Source: Dyella silvae
GTDB taxonomy: Bacteria > Pseudomonadota > Gammaproteobacteria > Xanthomonadales > Rhodanobacteraceae
DNA: 64,000 nucleotides
Direction: 5' to 3'
Assembly (NCBI RefSeq): GCF_026421305.1
Contig: NZ_JAPJBQ010000005.1
Span: 62,001 to 126,000 of the forward strand
In this document: one piece after another, positions 46,041 through 54,941 of the stretch
Layout of the letters: each line of letters opens with the position of its first letter
How positions within the stretch are numbered: position 1 is the first letter of the stretch
Made by a program: the position numbers and the translations under genes
The notes under the pieces: model-generated
The model's database searches: none
Told to the model about the DNA's origin: nothing
What the model saw: the letters and a program-made list of their open reading frames with translations, nothing else

Positions 46041-48596
46041 ATGTACATAGCGCGTTGGTCTGCCCTGGTATTGGCGCTGGGCCTGGTTATGAACGATCCG
46101 GGTCTGGCTCAGCAAACGCCCACTCATGGGCCTGCGCCGGCGCAAAGCACGGCGGATTCCCGGCCCTGGCCACACACGTTTGATGTCGATGGCGAGCATC
46201 TGATCATTCATCACCCGCAGCTCGATAGCTGGACCGGCTATGAGTTGAAGGGACGCGTTGCAGTCGAAGTGAAAACGGGTACGCAGCTTGGCAGTGACGG
46301 CAAGTCGCATGACGTCATGGCCTACGGCGTGGCCTGGTTCTCGGCACACACCCTCACGGACAAAATGGCGCGGCAGGTCACGTTGATCAATGTGACGATC
46401 GACAAGGTGTCGTTCCCGACCAATACGGCACGGCAAGATCATTTCAAAGACGTGCTTCAAAGCGTTGCTGGTCGCGGCAACCAGGTGGCTGACCTCGATA
46501 CGTTGGAAGCATCGCTGGCGATCAGTCAGGAACAGAGCGAAGTGAAGAACGTCGCCGTGCGCAATGAGCCGCCGGAGATAATTTTCTCTTTCAAGCCGGC
46601 CCTGCTCGTGTTGATCGATGGCACGCCCGCGTCGCGGCCCACCAGTTCGAGCGGTGTCAGCCGTATCGTCAATACGCGTTCGTTGCTGCTGCAGCAGGGC
46701 GGACAGTACTACCTGAAGTTCGCCGGTCACTGGGTGAAGTCGTCCACGCTGGATGGCCCCTGGATGGCCGTGAGAACACCACCTTCGGCTGTCGTGCAGG
46801 CAGGCGGAGTCGTCGTGAAGGACAAGCAGGCGGATGCGCTGGATAATCCGTCGGATGCGCTGAAACAGGTGCTCGCTTCCGGCCAGCTGCCCGACATCGT
46901 GGTGCGCACGCAGCCGTCCGAACTGATCATGGTGAATGGCGATCCACAGTTCGACGTGATTCCCGGCACGCAGCTCGCCTACGTTGCCAATACGTCGTCC
47001 GATGTATTTGTCGATCAAACGCACGGTGCCGCATGGTATGTGCTGATCTCTGGCCGCTGGTTCACGGCGGAGTCGTCCAAAGGGCCCTGGCATTACGTGT
47101 CGGGCAAGGATCTTCCCGCTGACTTCGCCAATATTCCTTCCGACAGCCCCAAGAGCGCCGTGCTGGCATCCATTCCTGGCACGCCGGAGGCGAAGGAATC
47201 GCTGATTGCCAACAGCATCCCGCAGACAGCAGCCGTCAACACCAGCACGACACAGTTGCATCTGACGTATGACGGCACGCCGCAGTTCAAACCGATCGAT
47301 GGCACGACGCTTACCTATGCGTGGAACACGCCGGTGCCGGTCATCCAGGTGAGTCCCACCGCTTACTACGCGGTGCAGAACGGTGTGTGGTTTACCGCCG
47401 GCAGCGCGACCGGTCCCTGGTCGGTGGCGCTGGACGTGCCCGCCGTGATCTATTCGATTCCCGCCAGTTCGCCGTTGCATTACGTCACCTATGTTTATGT
47501 CTACGGCCATTCGGACAATCAGGTTTATGTCGGTTACTCGCCGGGTTACTACGGCACCGTGGTGAGTGATGGCGTCGTGGTGTACGGCACCGGTTACGCC
47601 TGCAACTCGTGGGTGGGCAATGCGTGGTACGGATGCCCGGCCACCTACGGATTTGATGTGTCCTTTGGCTGGACGCCATGGGAAGGCTGGGCCTTCGGCT
47701 TCGCATGGGGCGCCGCCTGGGCATCCGCCTGGTACGGACCATGGTGGGGCCCGTGGGGTTACTGGGGTGGCTACTACCCCGGTTACTGGGGCGGTGCGAT
47801 CTCTGCAGCAAATATCTATGGTCGCTGGGGCAACAGCGCGGTGGCCGGTCGAGGCGTAGCCTGGGATAACCCATGGACAGGCAACTACGGCGGCGGCGTG
47901 CGCGGCGGGTATGTCAACTCGATCACTGGCGGGCATGGCCAGGGCTATGCGTGGCGCAACACCAACGCTTACACCGGCGTCACGTCAGGTGCGGCCGGCG
48001 GCATTCGCTACAACCCGCAGACCGGCCGCGCAGTCATGGGGCAGGGCGGCGCAGCGGTGAACCCGTATACGGGCAATGCCGTTGCTGGCGGTCAGCGTAC
48101 GGTGGTGAATACCGAGACGGGGCGTGTCACTCAGCAGGCCGGCATCGCAGGGCGGACCAATGAAGGTGCAAGCGCTGCGGGCGCGTTCAACACGCAGGGC
48201 GCAGGTGGCGATGCGCGCGGGGCCGGTTACGTGAACTACGACCGCGCTACCGGGCAGGTCAATCACGGTGGTGTGGTCAACGTGAACGATCAGGTGTACG
48301 CGGGCCACGATGGCAACGTGTACCGGTACAACCCTGGCGAGGGCTGGCAAAAGGCGAACCCGGGCGGGAATTTCAGCTCGGCCAATGGGCCGGATGGCGC
48401 AGGTACCAACAACGACAGGCTGGCGCGTGATCGGGCCAACAGCAACGCATCGTTCGGTGAGCACCAGCCCTCAGGCCAGTCGTTTGACCGCAGCAACTTC
48501 AATGATCGTTTCCACGGTCAGCCAGGAGGCTTCCGTCCCTCGTTTGGCGGCGGCCACTTTGGTGGTGGCGGTTTCCGGGGCGGGTTCCGGCGTTAG
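46041..48596 (+). CDS. Exported protein with Trp/Tyr/Gly-rich C-terminal half
   Basis: An 851-residue protein. The ATG at 46041 follows GAGGT and opens a signal peptide (LVLALGLVMNDPGLAQ). The N-terminal 500 residues consist of repeated beta-rich modules, each with a GRWFTAESSKGPWHYV-like unit (similar blocks at about residues 210-260, 335-360 and 445-470). The middle is extraordinarily rich in Trp, Tyr and Gly (AWYGPWWGPWGYWGGYYPG). The tail is made of short repeats containing NxxTGxxxxG and ends in a Gly/Phe/Arg-rich stretch. Similar proteins are labelled 'carbohydrate-binding family V/XII' in some genomes. A surface or matrix role is plausible. It is followed by a perfect palindrome. Confidence 0.75.
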   Translation: MYIARWSALVLALGLVMNDPGLAQQTPTHGPAPAQSTADSRPWPHTFDVDGEHLIIHHPQLDSWTGYELKGRVAVEVKTGTQLGSDGKSHDVMAYGVAWFSAHTLTDKMARQVTLINVTIDKVSFPTNTARQDHFKDVLQSVAGRGNQVADLDTLEASLAISQEQSEVKNVAVRNEPPEIIFSFKPALLVLIDGTPASRPTSSSGVSRIVNTRSLLLQQGGQYYLKFAGHWVKSSTLDGPWMAVRTPPSAVVQAGGVVVKDKQADALDNPSDALKQVLASGQLPDIVVRTQPSELIMVNGDPQFDVIPGTQLAYVANTSSDVFVDQTHGAAWYVLISGRWFTAESSKGPWHYVSGKDLPADFANIPSDSPKSAVLASIPGTPEAKESLIANSIPQTAAVNTSTTQLHLTYDGTPQFKPIDGTTLTYAWNTPVPVIQVSPTAYYAVQNGVWFTAGSATGPWSVALDVPAVIYSIPASSPLHYVTYVYVYGHSDNQVYVGYSPGYYGTVVSDGVVVYGTGYACNSWVGNAWYGCPATYGFDVSFGWTPWEGWAFGFAWGAAWASAWYGPWWGPWGYWGGYYPGYWGGAISAANIYGRWGNSAVAGRGVAWDNPWTGNYGGGVRGGYVNSITGGHGQGYAWRNTNAYTGVTSGAAGGIRYNPQTGRAVMGQGGAAVNPYTGNAVAGGQRTVVNTETGRVTQQAGIAGRTNEGASAAGAFNTQGAGGDARGAGYVNYDRATGQVNHGGVVNVNDQVYAGHDGNVYRYNPGEGWQKANPGGNFSSANGPDGAGTNNDRLARDRANSNASFGEHQPSGQSFDRSNFNDRFHGQPGGFRPSFGGGHFGGGGFRGGFRR

Positions 48597-48603
48597 GTGA
48601 TCA

Positions 48604-48631
48604 CCGCACGGCATGCGCGCATGCCGTGCGG
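48604..48631. repeat. Perfect 28-base palindrome between convergent genes
   Basis: The 14-base arm beginning CCGCACGGCATGCG meets its exact reverse complement with no loop. It lies 7 bases after a stop codon in the convergent gap. No T-run follows, so a stalling or REP-like role is more likely than classical termination. Confidence 0.65.
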
Positions 48632-48705
48632 CCTGACGTTCTGAATAGACATGACGGGCCGATCCAGTCGGCTGGGCACACGAAACAGTTCAGAGTCTCC
48701 TGTGC

Positions 48706-49287
48706 CTAGCGCAGGATGCCGTCGGCCCTGAGCTTCGGAATCAGCGTCTGCGCCAGCTCGGTGGTGGCCTTGGGGACGTCGTTGCTGCCGATCCCCTGCG
48801 TGGTCACCGTCCAGACCAGCTTTTCGGATTTGGCGTCCCACACGCTGGTTTCCAGCGTGATCACGTCGTACTGGTGCACATCAGGGACGGATGCCCACGC
48901 GCCGCCGTACCAACCGTAGAAGCCGCCATACATCGGGCCACTCGGTGTCACGCTTATCTTTTGTTCCACGCGCTGCACGCGCGTGACCAGTACGGCCTGT
49001 GCGCCGCTGCTTTTCACCAGGTCACGCAATCGCACGGCACCCGTGGTGCCTGCGGGAATCTGCGTGTAACTCGGCGACGCCTGCAGGCCGGCCGCCTGCA
49101 GCTGCTGCGAGAAGGTGTCTTCGAAAATGTGGCGCATCGTGTCGCTGCGGGATATGCCGACCACGACCACGCTGGAAGCCGGTGGGCCTGACCAAGACGG
49201 GTCGCGCCATTGGTTCGTGACGCTTATGCTCGAGCAGGCGCTGAGCACCAGCCCGGTGACCAGCATGAGTAGACGCATCGGTTTCAT
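48706..49287 (-). CDS. DUF4136-like lipoprotein
   Basis: A 193-residue lipoprotein starting at the ATG at 49287 (the open frame runs upstream). Signal peptide MKPMRLLMLVTGLVLSAC with lipobox LSAC, Cys18, followed by Ser-Ser, so outer-membrane sorting is expected. The mature part has SVVVVGISRSDTMRHIFEDTFSQQLQAAGLQAS, a pattern seen in small lipoproteins that resemble FlgO/DUF4136/CsgG-like periplasmic proteins. A central GGFYGWYGGAW loop is present. Function is unknown; single gene convergent with the Trp/Tyr/Gly-rich exported protein. Confidence 0.75.
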   Translation of the reverse strand: MKPMRLLMLVTGLVLSACSSISVTNQWRDPSWSGPPASSVVVVGISRSDTMRHIFEDTFSQQLQAAGLQASPSYTQIPAGTTGAVRLRDLVKSSGAQAVLVTRVQRVEQKISVTPSGPMYGGFYGWYGGAWASVPDVHQYDVITLETSVWDAKSEKLVWTVTTQGIGSNDVPKATTELAQTLIPKLRADGILR

Positions 49288-49428
49288 GACATTGGCTCCA
49301 GGTATAGGTCGCGCCTTCGAGGGCGGCGGCACATTGTGTGACCGCCATTGTGGACGCCGCGCGATTGACGTTGCGCAGGCGCCCGGCCTTTGCCGCCCTG
49401 TGTTGATACCGTCAGGGCGTGCCTGGGT

Positions 49429-51669
49429 TCACGGGCGCGGCCGCAGCAGCGAGCCGAAGGTCAGATAGACCGACGAGTGCCCGCCCTCACCGTAGCCGTA
49501 GCTCAGGAACAACGGCCCAAGCGGGGTCTGGATGCCGAGGAACAGGCTGCCGGCATAAAGCAATGAATTGAGTTCGACCTGGCTCTTGTCATGCCAGGTG
49601 TTGCCCGCCTCCAGGCTGGCGCCGACATAGACGGGCGTAGAGAAAATCCCATCCATCCTGCCGGTTCGCCGGTACAGCACGGCGTGCGCGTACGCCGACT
49701 GGTTGCCGTATAGCGAGCGCTCGGGGTAGCCCGACAGATTGAGGAAGCCGCCAAGGAAGCTTTGTGTTTCGAAGAAATTGGCGTTGTCGATGGCGCTCGC
49801 CGCACGCAGGCCCAGCAGCAGGTGGTAGCGGCTGTCGGCCAGGCCAAAGTCGGGTACCCAGTCAACGTCGAGGCGGGCCACATCGCCTGTTTTGGTGCCG
49901 CCCAGCCACGGCCGGTAGAAATCGTAGTCGAAGTTGATGTGCGCACCGCGGGTGGGAAATTGCGCGTTGTCCAGATTGTCCCAGTCGATGCCGATCTTGG
50001 CGACGCTGTAGTCCACCGTATCGTTGAAGAAGTCGGCGGGGTTGCCGATGCGCAGATCGCCATTGTCACGTCCCCGCGAAAAGGAGGTGTACAGGCGCAT
50101 GTTGGTGGAAGGTGTCCAGCCCGTCTCCACGCCCAGATATCGCCGCTTGATGCGGTACTCGGCCAGCTGCTGATTGCCGTTGTCGACAAAGTAGGGATAG
50201 TCCTCATTGCGCAGCAGCCCAAAAGGCATGATGTACGTCGATGAGCCATGCCCCCATGGCTGATAGAACTCGCTTTCCAGGCCACCGAAGCGGCCAGCCC
50301 ATACGGTATTGCGCCATTCCGCGCCCAGGCGATTGATCTCGGTCGCCGTTACCTGGGCCGAGATGAGATATTCGCTGCGTCCCTTGAAATCATCATTCAG
50401 CTCGAAGCCGACCTTGCCGTAGGTCGGGCCCCAGGGCTTGTCCCGGGGAATGATCAGCAGGCCGCGCTCATCATCTTTCTGCTGCAGGCGATAGTCGATC
50501 GATTGATATTCGCCAGCGCCATAGACACTGCCGATCTGCTTCTCCAGTTTGGCCGGATCGAAAGGCTTGCCCACATCCTTGGACAGACGCTGTTCTACGT
50601 AATGCGCGTTGTCGGTGTGGCTGGTGTCGACGTTGAGAAAGGCCACCAGCCCGGGATCGAAGTCACGCTTGCGGTGCTGGGCCACATAGTTTGCCCATTG
50701 TTCCGGCCCTACGGAGAGCGCGCGCAGCCGGGGAAGGACGGCTTCCGCCGCCGCACGCCCGATCGCGATGGCTTCGGCACCGCGATTGAATTCAGCGGCG
50801 CTCATGGTGCCGAGTGCAGGGGTAATAAGGATGTCGTCCGGGCCGAGCGTTTGGAGCTGGCGCTGGGTTTTCTCCTCCATCAGCGCGCTCACCATCTGGT
50901 TGAGGACGGCGACCGGATTGGTCAGCTCGTCCCGTGTCGCGAGCGGAGAACCCACATTGACGACGATGAGCCGTTGCGCCCCCATGCTGCGCACCACGTC
51001 GATGGGCACGTTGTCCATCAGGCCGCCGTCGACCAGCAGCTTGTCGTCCACATTGGTGGGTGCGAATGCACCAGGCACCGACATGCTGGAGCGAATCGAC
51101 AAAGCCAGATCGCCCGAGGCGAACACCACCGGTTTGCCCGCCACGATATCGGTGGCCACGGCGCGGAACGGTATGGACAGCTGGTCGAAGTCATGCACGT
51201 CCCAGGTGGACAGCAACAGGCGGCGCAACAGCAACAACAGCTTCTGTCCCTGCACCACGCCGGCCGGCGTCACGATGCGGCCGTTCTTGTAGCCCACCTC
51301 GAAATTCAGCAGATAGCGATAGTCGTTGTCCTTGCGCCGCATTGGCATCTCGGCGCGCGCAGGATCGTCGGAGAACAAGTCATTCCAGTCCAGCGTGGTG
51401 ACGATGTCCTGCATTTCCAGCGGTTTGTAGCCGGCGGCGTACAGGCCACCGACGATGGAGCCCATGCTGGTGCCGGAAATGCGGCAAACCGGAATGTGCT
51501 CGCGTTCGAGCACTTCGAGTACACCGATATGTGCCGCGCCACGCGCGCCGCCGCCGCCAAGCACGAGGCCAACGCACGGTGCAGCGGATGGAGTAGGGGA
51601 TGATGGCGCTCCTGCCAATGCATGTGTACACAGCAACAGCAACGCGGTCAGTGCAAGGCAACGGCGCAT
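49429..51669 (-). CDS. Type Vd secreted patatin-like phospholipase (PlpD-like)
   Basis: A 746-residue protein read from the ATG at 51669 (AAGGA upstream; signal peptide ALTALLLLCTHALA). Residues 30-330 form a patatin phospholipase domain: oxyanion loop GGGGARGAAH, nucleophile Ser68 in GTSMG and the catalytic Asp214 in DGG, so the Ser-Asp dyad is complete. A POTRA-like segment follows (about 360-430), then a C-terminal beta-barrel of the BamA/FhaC superfamily ending in FGSLLRPRP. This is the layout of PlpD of Pseudomonas aeruginosa, the prototype of type Vd autotransporters, which cleaves membrane phospholipids. The lipase domain may be released or displayed on the surface. It is a single gene. 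Confidence 0.92.
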   Translation of the reverse strand: MRRCLALTALLLLCTHALAGAPSSPTPSAAPCVGLVLGGGGARGAAHIGVLEVLEREHIPVCRISGTSMGSIVGGLYAAGYKPLEMQDIVTTLDWNDLFSDDPARAEMPMRRKDNDYRYLLNFEVGYKNGRIVTPAGVVQGQKLLLLLRRLLLSTWDVHDFDQLSIPFRAVATDIVAGKPVVFASGDLALSIRSSMSVPGAFAPTNVDDKLLVDGGLMDNVPIDVVRSMGAQRLIVVNVGSPLATRDELTNPVAVLNQMVSALMEEKTQRQLQTLGPDDILITPALGTMSAAEFNRGAEAIAIGRAAAEAVLPRLRALSVGPEQWANYVAQHRKRDFDPGLVAFLNVDTSHTDNAHYVEQRLSKDVGKPFDPAKLEKQIGSVYGAGEYQSIDYRLQQKDDERGLLIIPRDKPWGPTYGKVGFELNDDFKGRSEYLISAQVTATEINRLGAEWRNTVWAGRFGGLESEFYQPWGHGSSTYIMPFGLLRNEDYPYFVDNGNQQLAEYRIKRRYLGVETGWTPSTNMRLYTSFSRGRDNGDLRIGNPADFFNDTVDYSVAKIGIDWDNLDNAQFPTRGAHINFDYDFYRPWLGGTKTGDVARLDVDWVPDFGLADSRYHLLLGLRAASAIDNANFFETQSFLGGFLNLSGYPERSLYGNQSAYAHAVLYRRTGRMDGIFSTPVYVGASLEAGNTWHDKSQVELNSLLYAGSLFLGIQTPLGPLFLSYGYGEGGHSSVYLTFGSLLRPRP

Positions 51670-52066
51670 TGATGGTCCTTTGTTACAAGGGCGCGGCCAA
51701 ACCGGCCACCGCCGCCGAAACAGCATCCTAAGACGGAAAAGATGCACGTTCCGTGGATGCGAGCATAACCGTGTATCGCCGGGGTCTTTTCACACTGTTC
51801 CGCGTTGCACGCACCTGCAACCGACCGGGCCGGATCCTTTTGCCCACCATCCTGCGTCTTCGCTCGGGTGTGTATCGACATACACTTCCTCGCTCATCCT
51901 TATCTGGCAGGCAAAAAGCTTTCGGCGCGGGCCACGCGGGCCATGTGAACGGGCCCTAGGCGAGCCGATACACGGTTTCATGACGAATGTGGCAGATAGG
52001 CCGGGTGTTTGTCCGTCAGGCCAGGACGTTGCCGTGCGTGGTGCAAGGACGGTCAGGCCGTCATAA
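51670..52066. other. Intergenic region upstream of the type Vd lipase gene
   Basis: About 400 bases hold no supported gene. A small dyad GTGTAT-CGAC-ATACAC is centred near 51877 and could be an operator for the lipase gene or chance. The promoter of the minus-strand lipase gene must lie close to 51700-51760, where the sequence is AT-richer. Confidence 0.35.
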
Positions 52067-52093
52067 ACAACGCACGGGCCCCGAAGGGCCCGT
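52067..52093 (-). terminator. Terminator-like hairpin after the molybdenum-hydroxylase operon
   Basis: An 8-bp stem ACGGGCCC/GGGCCCGT with a CGAA tetraloop region, followed on the minus strand by GCGTTGTTTATG. The T-run is imperfect. Confidence 0.6.
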
Positions 52094-52098
52094 GTCGT

Positions 52099-54363
52099 TT
52101 ACAGCATGCGCAGCATTTCTTTCAGCAACGGAAGCCGGCGCACGCGTACCGCGCTGACGCGGAATACCGCGTTGGCAAGCGCGGGCGCCGCAGTGGGCAT
52201 GGCGAGGAAGCTGGCGCCGGAAGGGTCACGATCCCCTGGCACCATGATGACCTCGGTGGTGTCGGGCAACTGCGCCATGCTGGCGAGTGGGTAGTCCTTC
52301 CAGTTGTGCTGCTGGACCTGACTGTCCTTGTAGCTGACGGAGAGATTGAGCGCCGTGGACAAGGCATCGAGCGTGGCACCCGCAATCTGGCCTTCAAGGC
52401 CCGTCGGGTTGATCACGCGGCCGACGTCCACCGCGCAGACCGCGCGCTCGATGTTGAGGCGGTCGCCTTGCAGCGATGCTTCGATGGCGTGGGCCACGTA
52501 GGTCCCGTTGATATGCCAGCAGGCGATACCGAGGCCGTTGACTGTGCGCAGCCAGTTTTTCCACTCGATGCGGTCTGCCACCAGCTTGAGCACATTGATC
52601 AGGCGGCCGGTGTCGAGCGTGCGGCCGTCGCCCAGCGGGATCATGCGCGGCTCGCCAATCAGGCGCAGACGCGTGACCAGTGGATCTTCCTTCAGCGAGT
52701 GGGCGATCTCGTCGACGAAGCTTTCGACGGCGAACGCGTTGCTCAGGTGCGGCATGCCGCGGGCGGGGCCGCGTGGCATCACCGAAGGGAGCGCATACCA
52801 GTCGTTGCGCAGATTCGCCACGAGTCCGGCGGGCAATTGATGCGCGTCCACTTCGGACGTCCAAAGGCGATCGTCAGGCACGCCGCGCTGAGTCAGCGCA
52901 GATGCGCTGGCCATGCGCTGGTTCCAGGAGATGATCTGGCGTTTGCCGTCGAGCGTGGCGCTGAACTTGTGCACGCTGGCGGAGCGGTAATAGTCCTGCG
53001 TGAGGTCTTCATCGCGGGTCCACATCAGCTTCACCGGCTTTTCCACGGCTTTGGCCAGCAGCACGGCTTCGGCGACGTAGTCGTGGTCGAGCCGGCGCCC
53101 ATAGCCGCCGCCCACGCGCGGTACACGAATCTCGATCTGGCCAGGCGTCAAGCCGGTCAACCGTTGCACCACTTTCCATGCCTGCTGCGGCGCCTGCGTG
53201 GGCACCACCAGCATGGCGCCATCCTTGTCGATGCGCGCCAGACAGTTCATCGGCTCGGGCGTGGCATGCGCCAGCCACGGCTGCGCATAGGTGGCTTCGA
53301 TGCGGTGTGCGGCTTTCTTGGCGGCGGTGTCGACATCGCCATCGTTACGCACGCGCGTGGTAGGCGCAGCGTTCTTGTCGTTGATGAGGTCGGTGGCCTG
53401 TTGCTCGAACCACGCGCTGCTTTCGCTCTGGGCGCCGGCCTTCCATGCCAGCTTGAGTTTGGCCCGGCCTTGCAGCGCGGCCCAGGTGTTCTCAGCCAGC
53501 ACCGCTACGGCGGGCGCGCGGACCGTTTGCCCTAGCGGCACGCCTGCTTCGGGTTTCAATGGCACAACCTTGACCACGCCCTTCACGGCCATGGTTTCGG
53601 TGGTGTCCAGACTTTCCACTGAGCCGTCTGTCCACGGGCAATGACTGAGCACGGCCACCAGCGCGTCGCCGAGGTAACTGTCCAGTGCGTAGACCGCCTG
53701 GCCGGTGACAATGGCGCGAGCATCGATGTCGCCGGCCGGCTGACCGATGAGGGTGTAGTGGTCGGGCGTCTTGAGTGGTACGGGCGCGTTCGGCGGCGCG
53801 ATCTTCGCTGCCGCCTCCGCCAGCGTGCCGTAGCCGAAGCGGCGGCCGTCCGGCGAGATAACCGAGCCCTCTTCACAACGCAGGCGATCGGCCGGCACGC
53901 CCAGACGACGCGCGGCCGCCTGCAACAGCAGCCATCGCGCCAGCGCGCCGGCCTCGCGCAGATCGGCCCAGGCGGCGGGAATGGCGCCGCCCAGGCCGCC
54001 GGCCTGATGCCCATACGTCCAGTGCGGTTTGCCGTTGTCGTCTTCCACCCCAAGGCCAAGCGGCACGGCGCTCACGCGCGTCCAGTCGGCATCGAGTTCA
54101 TCGGCGATGATGCGCGACAGCGACGTGGAGGTGCCGGTGCCGGTATCCGGGTCGCGTACGCCAATGACCACATTGCCGTCGGCATCGATGCGCACATAAG
54201 CGCCGAGGCCATACAGCGTGTCGCCCAGTAAGGCGGGCGGCACCGGCAGATCGGCGGCTTCGGCGAAGCGAATGCCCACTACCAGCGCGCCGGCCGCGCC
54301 GGCCAGCACCTGCAGGAAACGGCGGCGCGAGAGCTGCACGGTGTTGTCGCTGTGCCCGCTCAT
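52099..54363 (-). CDS. Molybdenum-hydroxylase large subunit (IorB-like), catalytic Glu apparently replaced
   Basis: A 754-residue protein with a twin-arginine signal (SRRRFLQVLAGAAGALVVG), so it is probably exported folded with its cofactor. The ATG at 54363 overlaps the small-subunit stop by four bases. The domain order is that of isoquinoline 1-oxidoreductase beta subunits and aldehyde oxidases: a molybdopterin-binding region with GGGYGRRLDHDYVAEA, and RGPARGMPHLSNAFAVESFVDEIAH. In the family a final G-x-G-E segment carries the catalytic Glu close to molybdenum. By eye, that region here reads DPSGASFLAMPTAAPALANA, with Phe near residue 719 at the Glu position. The protein may thus be inactive or catalyse something else. 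The partner is the FeS subunit; no FAD subunit is present. Confidence 0.82.
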   Translation of the reverse strand: MSGHSDNTVQLSRRRFLQVLAGAAGALVVGIRFAEAADLPVPPALLGDTLYGLGAYVRIDADGNVVIGVRDPDTGTGTSTSLSRIIADELDADWTRVSAVPLGLGVEDDNGKPHWTYGHQAGGLGGAIPAAWADLREAGALARWLLLQAAARRLGVPADRLRCEEGSVISPDGRRFGYGTLAEAAAKIAPPNAPVPLKTPDHYTLIGQPAGDIDARAIVTGQAVYALDSYLGDALVAVLSHCPWTDGSVESLDTTETMAVKGVVKVVPLKPEAGVPLGQTVRAPAVAVLAENTWAALQGRAKLKLAWKAGAQSESSAWFEQQATDLINDKNAAPTTRVRNDGDVDTAAKKAAHRIEATYAQPWLAHATPEPMNCLARIDKDGAMLVVPTQAPQQAWKVVQRLTGLTPGQIEIRVPRVGGGYGRRLDHDYVAEAVLLAKAVEKPVKLMWTRDEDLTQDYYRSASVHKFSATLDGKRQIISWNQRMASASALTQRGVPDDRLWTSEVDAHQLPAGLVANLRNDWYALPSVMPRGPARGMPHLSNAFAVESFVDEIAHSLKEDPLVTRLRLIGEPRMIPLGDGRTLDTGRLINVLKLVADRIEWKNWLRTVNGLGIACWHINGTYVAHAIEASLQGDRLNIERAVCAVDVGRVINPTGLEGQIAGATLDALSTALNLSVSYKDSQVQQHNWKDYPLASMAQLPDTTEVIMVPGDRDPSGASFLAMPTAAPALANAVFRVSAVRVRRLPLLKEMLRML

Positions 54364-54890
54364 GCGTGGCCTCCCTTGGCAACGCGCTTGATGGCCTTGC
54401 GCACGCGGGTCTGGCACCCGCAGCGGCAAAGGTTGGGCAACTGGTCGATCTCATTGTCGCTCGGCTGCGGATGCCGATTGAGCAGATCGAGCGAAGCCAT
54501 CAGCCATCCCGGCGTGCAGTAGCCGCAACCAATGGCGTCTTCGTCCACGAACGCTTGCTGCAGCGGATGCAGCTTGCCGTCGGCTGCGGCAAGACCTTCT
54601 ACGGTGGTGACCGACTTGCCTGCGAGCTTGGTCAGGGGCAGATTGATGGCGGAGGCGAGCTTGCCGTCCACCAGCACCAGGTCATAGCCGCCGTCGCCGT
54701 GCTCGCCGCTGTACTTGGTGCCGGTGAGCCGCAGCACATCGCGCAGATACCACAGCAGCGGCATCTGGTCATCGCCGGTGTGGCGGTAACTCCGGCCGTT
54801 GATCTCCAGGTCGACCCCTTCGCGTACCTTCTCGGGCACGACGGTGTTGCTCGATTGGGGCGTCAGGATCTGGTCTTGCGCGTTCGCCAT
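54360..54890 (-). CDS. [2Fe-2S] small subunit of molybdenum hydroxylase, N-terminal cluster ligands lost
   Basis: A 176-residue protein homologous to the small (FeS) subunits of xanthine/aldehyde/isoquinoline oxidoreductases. The second, helical cluster is intact: GCGYCTPG gives Cys122 and Cys125, and LCRCGCQ gives Cys155 and Cys157 (Cys159 is additional). The first, plant-ferredoxin-type cluster normally uses a GCxxxxCGxC loop and one later Cys. Here the loop reads YSGEHGDGGYD at residues 60-70 and the later position ASAINLP has no Cys, so all four ligands are missing. The overall fold and the surrounding LRLTGTKY and VDGK segments are kept. Translation is coupled to the large subunit. Confidence 0.85.
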   Translation of the reverse strand: MANAQDQILTPQSSNTVVPEKVREGVDLEINGRSYRHTGDDQMPLLWYLRDVLRLTGTKYSGEHGDGGYDLVLVDGKLASAINLPLTKLAGKSVTTVEGLAAADGKLHPLQQAFVDEDAIGCGYCTPGWLMASLDLLNRHPQPSDNEIDQLPNLCRCGCQTRVRKAIKRVAKGGHA

Positions 54891-54941
54891 CGGTGGAACT
54901 CTCCTTCGCTATCCCTGCATTGTGGCATTGCAGCGCGATTC

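Noticed and set aside
51868-51885. Small dyad GTGTAT-CGAC-ATACAC as a regulator site
   Set aside because: Six-base arms occur by chance; it is about 200 bases from the lipase start and has no second copy.
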